From JAHCHG01 sp038251885 (GTDB taxonomy: Bacteria; Acidobacteriota; Blastocatellia; Pyrinomonadales; Pyrinomonadaceae): a stretch of 14,337 bases of DNA. Location: NCBI GenBank assembly GCA_038251885.1, contig JBBSAX010000127.1, positions 1 through 14,337 on the forward strand, read 5' to 3'. Shown here piece after piece: positions 7,471 to 14,337 of this stretch; positions within the stretch are counted from its first letter, which is position 1, and every line of letters begins with the position of its first letter. The notes beneath the pieces are model-generated. The model saw only the letters and a program-made list of their open reading frames with translations. It was not told the origin of the DNA and made no database searches. The position numbers and the translations under genes were made by a program.

Positions 7471-7486
7471 TAATTTCCGGAAATTA
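7471..7486. promoter_or_regulatory. 16-bp perfect palindrome at the DUF389 translation start
   Basis: TAATTTCCGGAAATTA is fully self-complementary and ends 3 nt before the DUF389 ATG at 7490. It includes GGAAA, the only Shine-Dalgarno-like bases there. It could be an operator for a dimeric repressor. As RNA it would give only a weak 6-bp stem with a CCGG loop. Confidence 0.4.
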
Positions 7487-7489
7487 AAA

Positions 7490-9262
7490 ATGAAGAAAGA
7501 AAAACGAAACAGGTTTCGCTTTTTTAGAATAATTCTAAGATTGTGGAAAGATTTGCGGGATCGTTTTGCTGCCGCTCTAAATGTCACTGAAGAAAGAAAA
7601 ACAGCAATCTATATTGATTTAGCCAAATCAACCACACTAAAAGATATTACTTATTGGATGCAAATTTTCTTTTCCGCCGGCATTGCTACGCTCGGATTAG
7701 TTCTAAACAGTCCGGCGGTTATTATCGGAGCAATGTTGATTTCTCCTCTGATGGGACCGATTTTGTCCGGCGGTCTGGCTTTAGCAACCGGAGATTTGAT
7801 ACTTGCCGTTCGTTCATTTGTCAGCCTATTGATAAGTTCGCTCGGAGCGATAACTTTTGCGATGATTTTGGTTGCTTTCCTACCTTTCAAAGAAGGAACA
7901 AGCGAGATTTTGAGTCGAACTTCACCCAATACGCTTGATTTAGGTATCGCATTTTTTTCCGGTGCAATCGGGTCGCTGGCAATCTGTAAAGAAGCAAAAG
8001 GAGTTGTTACGTCAATTCCGGGCGTAGCGATTGCTGTGGCTTTGATGCCTCCTTTATGTGTTGTCGGCTACGGTGTAGGTTTAGCATTAAGCCTCAGTTT
8101 TACAGATGGATGGCGATTTGCCAGCGGAGGTGGTTTGCTTTATTTGACTAACCTTGTTGCCATTACGTTTACAGCAATGATCGTTTTTATAATGCTCAGA
8201 ATTGACACACCGAAAGTTCGAAAAACGGTCAGAGAATGGCGAAATACCGATCCCGAAAGTGTCTGGTGGCAAAATGCCATTGCCAAAATTCCTTCACTTG
8301 AACACGCCAGAGAAATTCGGAGTATGTCTCTAAGACTCTTGATGATTTTATTACCGCTGATGTTGATCTTTATTCCTCTGACACAATCTTATTATCAATT
8401 AAAATCTCAAATTCTAAAAAAACAAACTGAAAATAAAATCCAGCAAACAGCAAAAATTGTCTGGAATGAAAAAAAATATTCAGACCAACAAAATGGTGAA
8501 ACGAGAATTTTGGATGAACTGCGGGTTACTGCAAAAGATGATAAATTGGAAGTTTATTTAAGAGTTTTTGACAATCAAGTTCTTACGCAAGAGGAAAGAA
8601 ACAGTTTTATAAAGGAACTTGCGAAACGATTGGACAGACGCGAGGATTCACTCATTTTGCAGTTAATCGAAATTCCGACTTCTGCGAGGGATGACTTACA
8701 AACTCAAACCGAACCAACTCCCGTTCCTTTGACAATTGCCGAACTTCAAACACGTTATATTCAAAATGTTCAAAATGCGTTAACCGGACTCAATTTGCCG
8801 CCGCCGGCAAAAACGCTTGATTTTAGAATCAATAATAGTTCGGATAATAATACACAATTTGCATTGATTTATTTGAGCGAACGGGACATTGATGTAGATG
8901 CGCGGGCTTTGCTTGCAGCAAGTATCAAACAACGACTGAATTTACCGGATTCAGTTGTTGTGTTTGAACGAATTCCAACTGAAAGTAAAAAACTGAATTT
9001 TACCGATAAACGCGCAGTTTTAAGTGAGGAAGATATAACTTTGCTAAATAAAACCGGAGATTTGCTGAAAAGCTATCCTCGTTTGTCCTTGAATGTTAAA
9101 TTAAATTCAAACTTAAATGAGGATTTATTAACGGAAAGACAAAAGGTCATAAAAGACTATTTTACCCAAACACTTTTAATTGCAGAAAACCGTATTGCTT
9201 TTGAAAAAAAAGAAGAAGTGAGCAACAATTCTGATTCCTACAATATTATTTTTAATGAATAA
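7490..9262 (+). CDS. DUF389 (TIGR00341-type) membrane protein with OmpA-like C-terminal region
   Basis: 590 residues. A basic N-terminus (1-35) precedes the DUF389 core at about 40-237, with roughly six membrane segments near 53-73, 76-99, 106-130, 150-168, 176-202 and 213-237. The family-typical 'SPAVIIGAMLISPLMGPI' is at 74-91 and 'GVAIAVALMPPLCVVGYG' is at 178-195. A seventh segment at about 281-300 leads into a 290-residue soluble C-terminal region, probably periplasmic. Its last part (about 512-575) resembles an OmpA-like module: 'LLNKTGDLLKSYPRLSLNVKL...LLTERQKVIKDYF...NRIAF'. The function of DUF389 is unknown; transport or membrane sensing is often guessed. It is a single-gene unit between two terminators. 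The start at 7490 fits the basic N-terminus; the Shine-Dalgarno is only GGAAA. Confidence 0.85.
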   Translation: MKKEKRNRFRFFRIILRLWKDLRDRFAAALNVTEERKTAIYIDLAKSTTLKDITYWMQIFFSAGIATLGLVLNSPAVIIGAMLISPLMGPILSGGLALATGDLILAVRSFVSLLISSLGAITFAMILVAFLPFKEGTSEILSRTSPNTLDLGIAFFSGAIGSLAICKEAKGVVTSIPGVAIAVALMPPLCVVGYGVGLALSLSFTDGWRFASGGGLLYLTNLVAITFTAMIVFIMLRIDTPKVRKTVREWRNTDPESVWWQNAIAKIPSLEHAREIRSMSLRLLMILLPLMLIFIPLTQSYYQLKSQILKKQTENKIQQTAKIVWNEKKYSDQQNGETRILDELRVTAKDDKLEVYLRVFDNQVLTQEERNSFIKELAKRLDRREDSLILQLIEIPTSARDDLQTQTEPTPVPLTIAELQTRYIQNVQNALTGLNLPPPAKTLDFRINNSSDNNTQFALIYLSERDIDVDARALLAASIKQRLNLPDSVVVFERIPTESKKLNFTDKRAVLSEEDITLLNKTGDLLKSYPRLSLNVKLNSNLNEDLLTERQKVIKDYFTQTLLIAENRIAFEKKEEVSNNSDSYNIIFNE

Positions 9263-9291
9263 AATTATAATTTGTTGGAAGATAAAATAAA

Positions 9292-9318
9292 AGAGGCTTT
9301 GACAAAACCAAAGCTTCT
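9292..9318 (+). terminator. Hairpin terminator after DUF389
   Basis: AGAGGCTTTG (9292-9301) pairs with CAAAGCTTCT (9309-9318) around the loop ACAAAAC, a 10-bp stem with one G-U pair, 29 nt after the DUF389 stop. The tail AATAAATTT is A/T-rich but not a clean T-run, so strength is uncertain. Confidence 0.6.
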
Positions 9319-9373
9319 AATAAATTTAAATACAAGAACTCAAAAAAAATTTAATTAACAGAGGAATACAAAT

Positions 9374-9490
9374 ATGAATGCCGAAAAGCAAGGAAGAAAT
9401 TTTTAAGCCAGTGCTAATCATTATTTTGATAAAGCTGCTGCCCCCACAAATTATCCGCAAGGTTTGCTAACTCAAATAAAAATTTGCAAC
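9374..9490 (+). pseudogene. Decayed 5' fragment of a glutamate/leucine dehydrogenase gene
   Basis: One continuous frame reads MNAEKQGRNF, stop (TAA 9404-9406), then ASANHYFDKAAAPTNYPQ and GLLTQIKICN. The second part matches the N-terminal start of the Glu/Leu/Phe/Val dehydrogenase family, where a 'FDxAAxLxxxPxGLLxQIKxCNSVY' pattern is usual. A single TTA-to-TAA change explains the stop. Similarity ends right after 'ICN' at 9490; the next expected residues (SVY...) and the whole catalytic part are missing, so it is truncated as well as interrupted. The translation start is still pristine: AGAGGA at 9360-9365, 8 nt before the ATG. The 10-codon reading frame left may still be translated. Identification is from memory of the family pattern. 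Confidence 0.7.
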
Positions 9491-9583
9491 ATTCAAGAAT
9501 GCAATTGATAAAGTCGCTATTTGCTATTTTGAACTGGGAGTTTTTCCTTAAAACCAAAAAAACAAAAGGGAATTTACCAACAA

Positions 9584-9732
9584 TTATACCAAGTTGCGTG
9601 AAAAGAATTAAAATGGCGGAAACGCGACTGCAAAGGAGCGTGCTGTTAGTCTTATTGAACACGCTCCTTTGCTTTCGCGTTTCCGCCTCGCACTCGTTTT
9701 CTACATCATCCTATTTTCGCAACTTGGTATAA
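9584..9732. mobile_element. 149-bp MITE-like element with 15-bp terminal inverted repeats
   Basis: The ends are perfect inverted copies: TTATACCAAGTTGCG at 9584-9598 and CGCAACTTGGTATAA at 9718-9732. Inside lies a near-perfect 28-bp inverted repeat (9615-9642 against 9660-9687, 26 of 28 matching) with a 17-nt loop. The interior is G/C-richer than the surroundings. It carries no transposase. If the outer TA is a target duplication, an IS630/Tc1-type transposase would be the likely mover; that is inference. The right end lies 15 nt past the aroF stop, so the element may also terminate aroF transcription. It sits beside the dehydrogenase remnant, in a stretch free of intact genes. Confidence 0.75.
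9615..9687. repeat. Nested 28-bp imperfect palindrome inside the MITE-like element
   Basis: Left arm 9615-9642 (begins GGCGGAAACGCG, ends GGAGCGTG) and right arm 9660-9687 (begins CACGCTCC, ends CGCGTTTCCGCC) differ at two central positions. The transcribed form is a long stable hairpin on either strand, closed by a 17-nt loop (9643-9659). Confidence 0.95.
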
Positions 9733-9747
9733 AGTTGTTTGAAGCAT

Positions 9748-10779
9748 TTACGTTGCTATAATTTCCATCTGTTCGCTGGCAAGAATTCTATGAATTGCAT
9801 TAATTTGTTCATACAATTCTAGATATTGATCAGTAGTTAAAGCCTGTGCGCCGTCGCAGAGAGCTTCTTCGGGGCAAGGATGAACTTCAATAATCAAACC
9901 GTCCGCACCGACCGCAACTCCGGCGCGTGCCATCGGGTTAACCATATAATTTCTACCCGTTCCGTGCGAAGGATCAACGATTATCGGCAGATGCGTTAAT
10001 TTATGAACAGCCGGAACAACCGATAAATCCATCGTATTTCGAGCGTGAGTTCCAAAAGTTCTGATGCCGCGTTCGCACAAGATCACATCGTAATTTCCTT
10101 CTGACATAATATATTCGGCGGCAAGCAGAAATTCTTCGAGAGTTGCCGCCAAACCGCGTTTTAATAAAACAGGTTTTCGTGTTTTTCCGGCATATTTCAA
10201 AAGCGAAAAATTTTGCATATTGCGTGCGCCGATCTGGATGCAATCACCGTATTTTTCAACCAGATCAATGCCGCGTTCGTCCATCGCTTCGGTTACGATA
10301 TTCAAACCGAATTCATTACGCACGTCTGCCAAAATTTTCAAACCGTCTTCGCCTTTTCCCTGAAAAGCATACGGCGACGTACGCGGCTTAAATGCGCCGC
10401 CGCGAAAGAATTTTGCGCCGCTTTTAGCGACAACTTCGGCGACTTGAAACACTTGTTCGACGGTTTCGACTGCACAAGGTCCGGCAATAATTGCCAATTC
10501 ATCGCCGCCGATTTCGGCATTTCCAACCTTTATTACCGATTTTTCAGGACGTAAATCTTTTGAAATCAATTTATAAGGTTTTGTAACGCGAATCGCATCA
10601 GCAACTCCTGGAAGATTTTCAAAATGCGCCGGATCAACCGCGCCTTGATTTCCCGTAACCCCAATTGCCGTTCGGCTTGCACCGGGCATTAAATGTGGGC
10701 GATAACCGAGTTTTTCAACAATTTCCGCGACGTGTTCGACATCTGCTTGTGTCGCGTCGGCTTTCATTACAATAAGCAT
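9748..10779 (-). CDS. aroF: 3-deoxy-7-phosphoheptulonate (DAHP) synthase, class I-beta with N-terminal regulatory domain
   Basis: 343 residues. It condenses phosphoenolpyruvate and erythrose 4-phosphate to DAHP, the first shikimate-pathway step, in the cytoplasm. The N-terminal ferredoxin-like (ACT-like) domain at about 1-70 is the part that mediates feedback inhibition by tyrosine or phenylalanine in the Thermotoga maritima enzyme. The TIM-barrel catalytic domain is at about 85-338. The metal ligands C102 ('GPCAVE'), H272 ('DPSHGTG'), E298 and D309 ('IEVHPCPEEALCDG') fall at the same numbers as in T. maritima. The substrate motifs 'FRGGAFKPRTSPYAFQG' (125-141) and 'KRG' (207-209) are intact. 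There is no evident Shine-Dalgarno. The gene lies 196 nt downstream of argS on the same strand and may have its own promoter. It converges on the MITE-like element. Confidence 0.95.
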   Translation of the reverse strand: MLIVMKADATQADVEHVAEIVEKLGYRPHLMPGASRTAIGVTGNQGAVDPAHFENLPGVADAIRVTKPYKLISKDLRPEKSVIKVGNAEIGGDELAIIAGPCAVETVEQVFQVAEVVAKSGAKFFRGGAFKPRTSPYAFQGKGEDGLKILADVRNEFGLNIVTEAMDERGIDLVEKYGDCIQIGARNMQNFSLLKYAGKTRKPVLLKRGLAATLEEFLLAAEYIMSEGNYDVILCERGIRTFGTHARNTMDLSVVPAVHKLTHLPIIVDPSHGTGRNYMVNPMARAGVAVGADGLIIEVHPCPEEALCDGAQALTTDQYLELYEQINAIHRILASEQMEIIAT

Positions 10780-10975
10780 AAAATTTAATAACTATCTAAA
10801 TTCATTTTGGCAGATTGCAACAAATATGTGCAAATTGCCTGAATATATGTCTAAAAAACTGTATTAAAACTTCAATAATAAATGGTCTTGTCATCGTCGG
10901 CGACTTTTCAAGTTTTCAAACAGATTTTTAAAAGAGCAAATTCAATAAACGAAATTAGCAAAACATTTGCCAAAA

Positions 10976-12988
10976 CTACATTCTTTCGGGAACTTCAATT
11001 CCTAAAGTTTGTAAGGAAGATGTTAAAGTCCGACGCGCAATATCCGCGATAACAATTAAAACTGCACGTTTTACAACATTTTCTTCAATAATAATTCTAT
11101 GATTATGATGAAATAGGTGCATTGCTTTTGCCAGATTAAAACTGTATTTCGCCAAAATTGCCGGTTCGGATGCAGTAACCGATTGAGAAACTGTTTCTTC
11201 AAGTCTTACGGATAATACTGCAAGGGACCAAATATCATTTCCGATTTCCGATTGAAAAATCTTTGAAATTTGTTCAGCATTTTCTAAAATAATCTTTTGG
11301 GAATTTTCCAAAGCACTTTCTTCCAATTTTTTGAAAATTGAATTGAACCGAACGGCGGCATTTTGACAATAAACGCCGGTTTCGCCTTCAAAAGCCAGCG
11401 CGTCTTTAAAATCGAATACAACGACAGTATTTTTCGTATATTTCAAAAGAAAATATCGTAAAGCTCCGATAGCGATTTGATGAGCGATCAATTTGTGTTT
11501 TTCCGCAGACATTTCGGGATTTCTAGAAGAAACTTCCTGCAAAGCATTTTCTTCCAGACGATTTATCAAATCATCGGCTTTTACGCCCAAACCTTTTCTG
11601 CCGGACATTTCGACGAATGATTTTTGTTTATCTTCCGCAGAAAGTTCAAAACCTAATTCTTCCGCCGCTGCCGGTGAAAGTGCGACCATTTCATAAGAAA
11701 GATGAACGCTCGCATTTTCGCCTTTTTCGGGAAAGATTGTTGCAACGCCTTTTTTTACGACTTCCTGCGGATAAGATTGGCGCGAATCAATTACGTTGTA
11801 AACCGCTTCACAATGTCCGAATTCGGGAATATTTTCACCGACCGAATTTTCGGCGGTCGTGATCCAGACATTTTTGCCGTTTTCATAAGTGTGAAAAAGT
11901 TTGTAATTAAAATCTAAACCGAGAAGTCCGAGTTTCCACATTTGATAAGCGATGTCTTTTCCGGTGTAAGTTACAGTTCCGTTTGATCTGACGAGAATTT
12001 TATCGGAATCGTGTTCGTCGTTTCCGGTGTGCGCTTCAAACGGCATTACCCAACATCCGGCATTTTTGCCGTCGGTTTCAAATTTGATCACATTTCGCTG
12101 TTTCATTTCGTCGAACGCTTTTTGCCAGAAATGTAAATGCAAAATTTCAGACTCGCGGGGAAGTAGATCATAGCGAATCGAAAGGCGTTCCATCGTATTC
12201 AAAATGCAATGAACATTTTGGGTCGCAACAAAATCGGCGAGCTTTGCTGTTTCGTTATCGCCTTCTTCGATCAAGCGCAAAACTTCGGCTCGTTTCGCTT
12301 TTAATTCTTCATCTTTTTGATATTCCTGACCGACACGAGAGTATAAATCCCAACAATAATAATCGAATGAAACGCCTTCGCCAGAAAGTCTTTCAACGAG
12401 TTCGACAATTTCGGTCAAATTCATTTTCAAAAGATAAATAAAGGCGACAACGACATCGGCGACCTGAACGCCAGTATTATCAATATAATTTTGAACTTCG
12501 ACGCGTTTGCCGTGCGCTCGTAAAATCCGCACAAAAGTATCGCCAAGAACCGAATTGCGAACGTGTCCGATGTGTGCGGATTTATTCGGATTGACGGAAG
12601 TGTGCTCGATGCAAACTTTTGGCGCGTTTTTATCTTCGGATACTTTTAATTTCGGAAGCGGTTCGGAAGAAACATTTTCGGAAAGGAATTTTGTGCGATT
12701 ATAGAAAATATTCAAGTAACCCGGACCGGCAATCTCGATTTTTTCAACAAAATCAAATTCCTCAAGGGCAGATTTTAATCTTTCGGCAATTGCGCGCGGA
12801 TTTTGTTTCTCGCCGGTTTGTTGCTTAATTTGCTTGGCAAGTTCAAACGCAACAGGAAATGCCAGATCACCAAATTCCGTTTTTGGCGGAACTTCGGCGG
12901 CGATCTGATCAATTTCGACATTAAAAACTTCGCGTGCTGTTTGCTTAACTTTTTCACGAACTTGTTCTTGTAACTGTAAAAGATTCAT
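10976..12988 (-). CDS. argS: Arginyl-tRNA synthetase
   Basis: 670 residues from the ATG at 12988. The frame opens further to an ATG at 13021 and a TTG at 13045, but the family N-terminus fits 'MNLLQLQEQVREKVKQ'. It attaches arginine to tRNA-Arg using ATP. In order: the N-terminal additional domain for the tRNA D-loop (about 1-110), the class I Rossmann fold with 'NPNKSAHIGHVRNSVLGD' (HIGH at 139-142), the degenerate KMSK loop 'MSGRKG' (461-466), and a C-terminal helical anticodon-binding domain ending 'LQTLGIEVPERM'. It is roughly 80-100 residues longer than the E. coli enzyme. The extra length seems to fall in the catalytic domain between the two motifs, around 190-290 and 320-400. No strong Shine-Dalgarno precedes any of the starts. 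Confidence 0.95.
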   Translation of the reverse strand: MNLLQLQEQVREKVKQTAREVFNVEIDQIAAEVPPKTEFGDLAFPVAFELAKQIKQQTGEKQNPRAIAERLKSALEEFDFVEKIEIAGPGYLNIFYNRTKFLSENVSSEPLPKLKVSEDKNAPKVCIEHTSVNPNKSAHIGHVRNSVLGDTFVRILRAHGKRVEVQNYIDNTGVQVADVVVAFIYLLKMNLTEIVELVERLSGEGVSFDYYCWDLYSRVGQEYQKDEELKAKRAEVLRLIEEGDNETAKLADFVATQNVHCILNTMERLSIRYDLLPRESEILHLHFWQKAFDEMKQRNVIKFETDGKNAGCWVMPFEAHTGNDEHDSDKILVRSNGTVTYTGKDIAYQMWKLGLLGLDFNYKLFHTYENGKNVWITTAENSVGENIPEFGHCEAVYNVIDSRQSYPQEVVKKGVATIFPEKGENASVHLSYEMVALSPAAAEELGFELSAEDKQKSFVEMSGRKGLGVKADDLINRLEENALQEVSSRNPEMSAEKHKLIAHQIAIGALRYFLLKYTKNTVVVFDFKDALAFEGETGVYCQNAAVRFNSIFKKLEESALENSQKIILENAEQISKIFQSEIGNDIWSLAVLSVRLEETVSQSVTASEPAILAKYSFNLAKAMHLFHHNHRIIIEENVVKRAVLIVIADIARRTLTSSLQTLGIEVPERM

Positions 12989-13090
12989 AACTTTTTTGAA
13001 ACAAGAAGTATAAACGGACATTAACTCAAATATCAATTTAGACAAACAACATAAAATTAAAAAGCATTTCGTAAAACTATCTTTCTTTTT

Positions 13091-14050
13091 TTAAATCCTT
13101 GTTACAACGGAGTTAGCACGGGAAATACCAAGTGCCAAACCACCGGCAGCAGGCGTATCAATAACGCAATAACTTGGCGATGATTCTAATGCAGAAGATG
13201 AAAATGCTGATTTAATATGACCTGTTACGCTCATAAGTTCATCGTTTCCAATAACTCCTTTGCTGTAAAAAATTTTCGAGGCAATTTGACCGATTTTTCC
13301 GAATTTGCAGGCTTCATCAAAATTTGTAAGCGGTTTGAGAAATTTTGAAAACGCGCCGCCTAAACAAAACGACCAATCCCATCCCACGCTTTCAGTATTT
13401 AAAAGTGATGAAGGATTAGCGGCATTAACCATAATTACAACAACTCCGAGTTGTGCGCCGACACCAAAACTGATTCCATTGGTAAGCAATTGGAAATAAC
13501 GCTTTTGAGAAGGATTTTTGACATTAACTATGTAGCCGTGAACCGCATCGGATTTAACTCCGGCTTCCACGCTAAACTTCATTCCGCCGCCGATCCACAT
13601 ATTAGCATCATCAATGACAGACTGTTGTTTTTTAGTAATTGCCCAAAACACATTGGGATTTTGATCTCTTCTAACCGGGTTTGCTGAAATAATCGGTCCA
13701 AATTCCGGTGTTTCATATAAATATCCAAGTCCGTTTTGATTAATATGCGGAAACTCATAACTTCCTAAGATCGCGTCATCTAGTTTGAGAGATGTTTTGT
13801 TTTGTTTTGAATTGTCTCTAAAATGAATATCGTATTTAAACATATCCCGTGTTACCAATCCGTCAGGTATAACTTCGTAATTTCCTCCGACGGTTTTCCA
13901 AAACATTCTATTGTTTTTAGGATTTTGTCTCCATCTTCCTAATTGACCTTTTCCCGCGTCATCAACTTCAAAATTCAACAAAAACCTGCTTTTATCAATT
14001 CCTTGCCGTAGATACATCAAATCTAATAAATAACCGCTAAACGATGCCAT
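13091..14050 (-). CDS. Unrecognised glycine-rich protein
   Basis: 319 residues from the ATG at 14050, chosen because AGGAGA lies 6 nt upstream; an in-frame ATG at 14074 lacks this. I do not recognise the family. The N-terminal part (about 1-140) is polar, rich in aromatic and asparagine residues. The C-terminal part alternates glycine-rich and hydrophobic stretches: 'WIGGGMKFSVEAGVKS' near 152-167, a strongly hydrophobic run at about 188-210 (LLTNGISFGVGAQLGVVVIM), 'WDWSFCLGGAFSKFL' at 224-238, and a 'TPAAGGLALGIS' tail at 299-310. There is no signal peptide at the start. The pattern could suit beta-rich, membrane-inserting or pore-forming proteins, but this is a guess. It lies 102 nt upstream of the argS start on the same strand, with its own candidate promoter and the best Shine-Dalgarno of any intact gene in the window. 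Confidence 0.7.
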   Translation of the reverse strand: MASFSGYLLDLMYLRQGIDKSRFLLNFEVDDAGKGQLGRWRQNPKNNRMFWKTVGGNYEVIPDGLVTRDMFKYDIHFRDNSKQNKTSLKLDDAILGSYEFPHINQNGLGYLYETPEFGPIISANPVRRDQNPNVFWAITKKQQSVIDDANMWIGGGMKFSVEAGVKSDAVHGYIVNVKNPSQKRYFQLLTNGISFGVGAQLGVVVIMVNAANPSSLLNTESVGWDWSFCLGGAFSKFLKPLTNFDEACKFGKIGQIASKIFYSKGVIGNDELMSVTGHIKSAFSSSALESSPSYCVIDTPAAGGLALGISRANSVVTRI

Positions 14051-14337
14051 ATATTTTCTCCTGTTTTCTACCATTTAATAAATTAAACGGTAAATATTAA
14101 ATAAATTACTTTCTACAGTTAACAATGCGAAAAAAAAGCAAAAAAAAAGACAAAGAAATTAATTTTGAAAAATTTAATAGACCTCTGATGAAAATTGTTT
14201 TGGCTGGAATATTAAATAAAATAACGTCAGTTCGGGATAAGAGAACAAAGATTGAAAGAAAAGATATTTGCCCACGAAATACACGAAAAATACGAAAAGT
14301 AAATTTTTTTCTGCACGTTTTCGGTTTGCTTTTTCTT
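14051..14337. other. AT-rich upstream region with a degenerate repeat
   Basis: 287 nt with no credible intact gene before the window ends. It holds the candidate promoter and Shine-Dalgarno for the unknown gene, poly-A runs (14130-14160), and a short repetitive stretch at 14272-14299 built from CACGAAATA / CACGAAAAA / TACGAAAAG units. Confidence 0.5.
14096..14125 (-). promoter_or_regulatory. Candidate promoter for the unrecognised glycine-rich gene
   Basis: On the minus strand: -35 TTGTTA (14125-14120, 4 of 6), an 18-bp spacer, and -10 TTTAAT (14101-14096, 5 of 6). The predicted leader is about 40 nt and includes AGGAGA (14062-14057). Placement is sensible, but the A/T-rich background lowers confidence. 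Confidence 0.4.

Noticed and set aside
9484..9732. Plus-strand 82-codon frame and the opposing 82-codon frame (9414-9662).
   Set aside because: Both run through the dehydrogenase relic and the MITE-like palindrome; their sequences reflect the repeat, and neither has a convincing start.
12989..13045. Longer argS starts at ATG 13021 and TTG 13045.
   Set aside because: The extra residues do not fit the family N-terminus, which begins naturally at 12988.
14125..14337. Plus-strand open frame from ATG 14125 running off the right edge (71 codons without stop).
   Set aside because: It lacks a ribosome-binding site, overlaps the candidate promoter of the opposite gene, is very lysine-rich because of poly-A runs, and passes through the degenerate ACGAAA repeat. 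It may be chance, though the 3' part is not visible.
1..14337. CRISPR array, tRNA or rRNA genes, phage genes, toxin-antitoxin or defence system.
   Set aside because: Looked for on both strands; no spaced direct repeats, tRNA arms or family motifs were found.

Overview
The window is AT-rich bacterial chromosome, densely coded, with housekeeping genes mixed with lineage-type conserved unknowns. The combination of a zinc-ribbon/RDD membrane protein, a DUF2203 protein, an NYN-domain protein, a short RqcH-type NFACT protein, a zinc-ribbon protein with a 'PPSVT' tail and a class I-beta DAHP synthase most resembles Acidobacteriota, perhaps Blastocatellia. This is an inference from gene content and family look only. 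There is no rRNA gene to confirm it.

Layout. Positions 106-4345 carry four minus-strand genes, transcribed right to left: NYN-domain protein, DUF2203 protein, zinc-ribbon/RDD protein with its own promoter, and rqcH. A gene-free AT-rich divergent region (4346-4816) separates them from a plus-strand run: a conserved zinc-ribbon protein of unknown function, rlmB, and a small zinc-ribbon membrane protein, closed by a perfect 18-bp stem terminator (7321-7363). A separate DUF389 membrane protein with an OmpA-like C-terminus follows (7490-9262), with its own hairpin terminator. Positions 9319-9747 hold debris: the decayed 5' end of a glutamate dehydrogenase gene and a 149-bp MITE-like element with 15-bp terminal inverted repeats and a nested 28-bp imperfect palindrome. 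Converging from the right on the minus strand are aroF, argS and an unrecognised glycine-rich protein that has the best Shine-Dalgarno of any intact gene here. The right edge is non-coding AT-rich sequence with a degenerate short repeat.

How the genes relate. Several act on ribosomes or translation (RqcH, RlmB, ArgS, possibly the NYN nuclease). AroF starts aromatic amino-acid synthesis. Three unrelated proteins carry the same N-terminal zinc ribbon (CxxC-x10-CxxC). No CRISPR array, tRNA, rRNA, phage, toxin-antitoxin or obvious defence system was found. The most noteworthy signals are the MITE-like element, the 8-bp frameshift-prone tandem repeat inside rqcH, the inverted repeat that includes the rqcH start codon, the glutamate dehydrogenase remnant, the OmpA-like tail on DUF389 and the unknown 319-residue protein.
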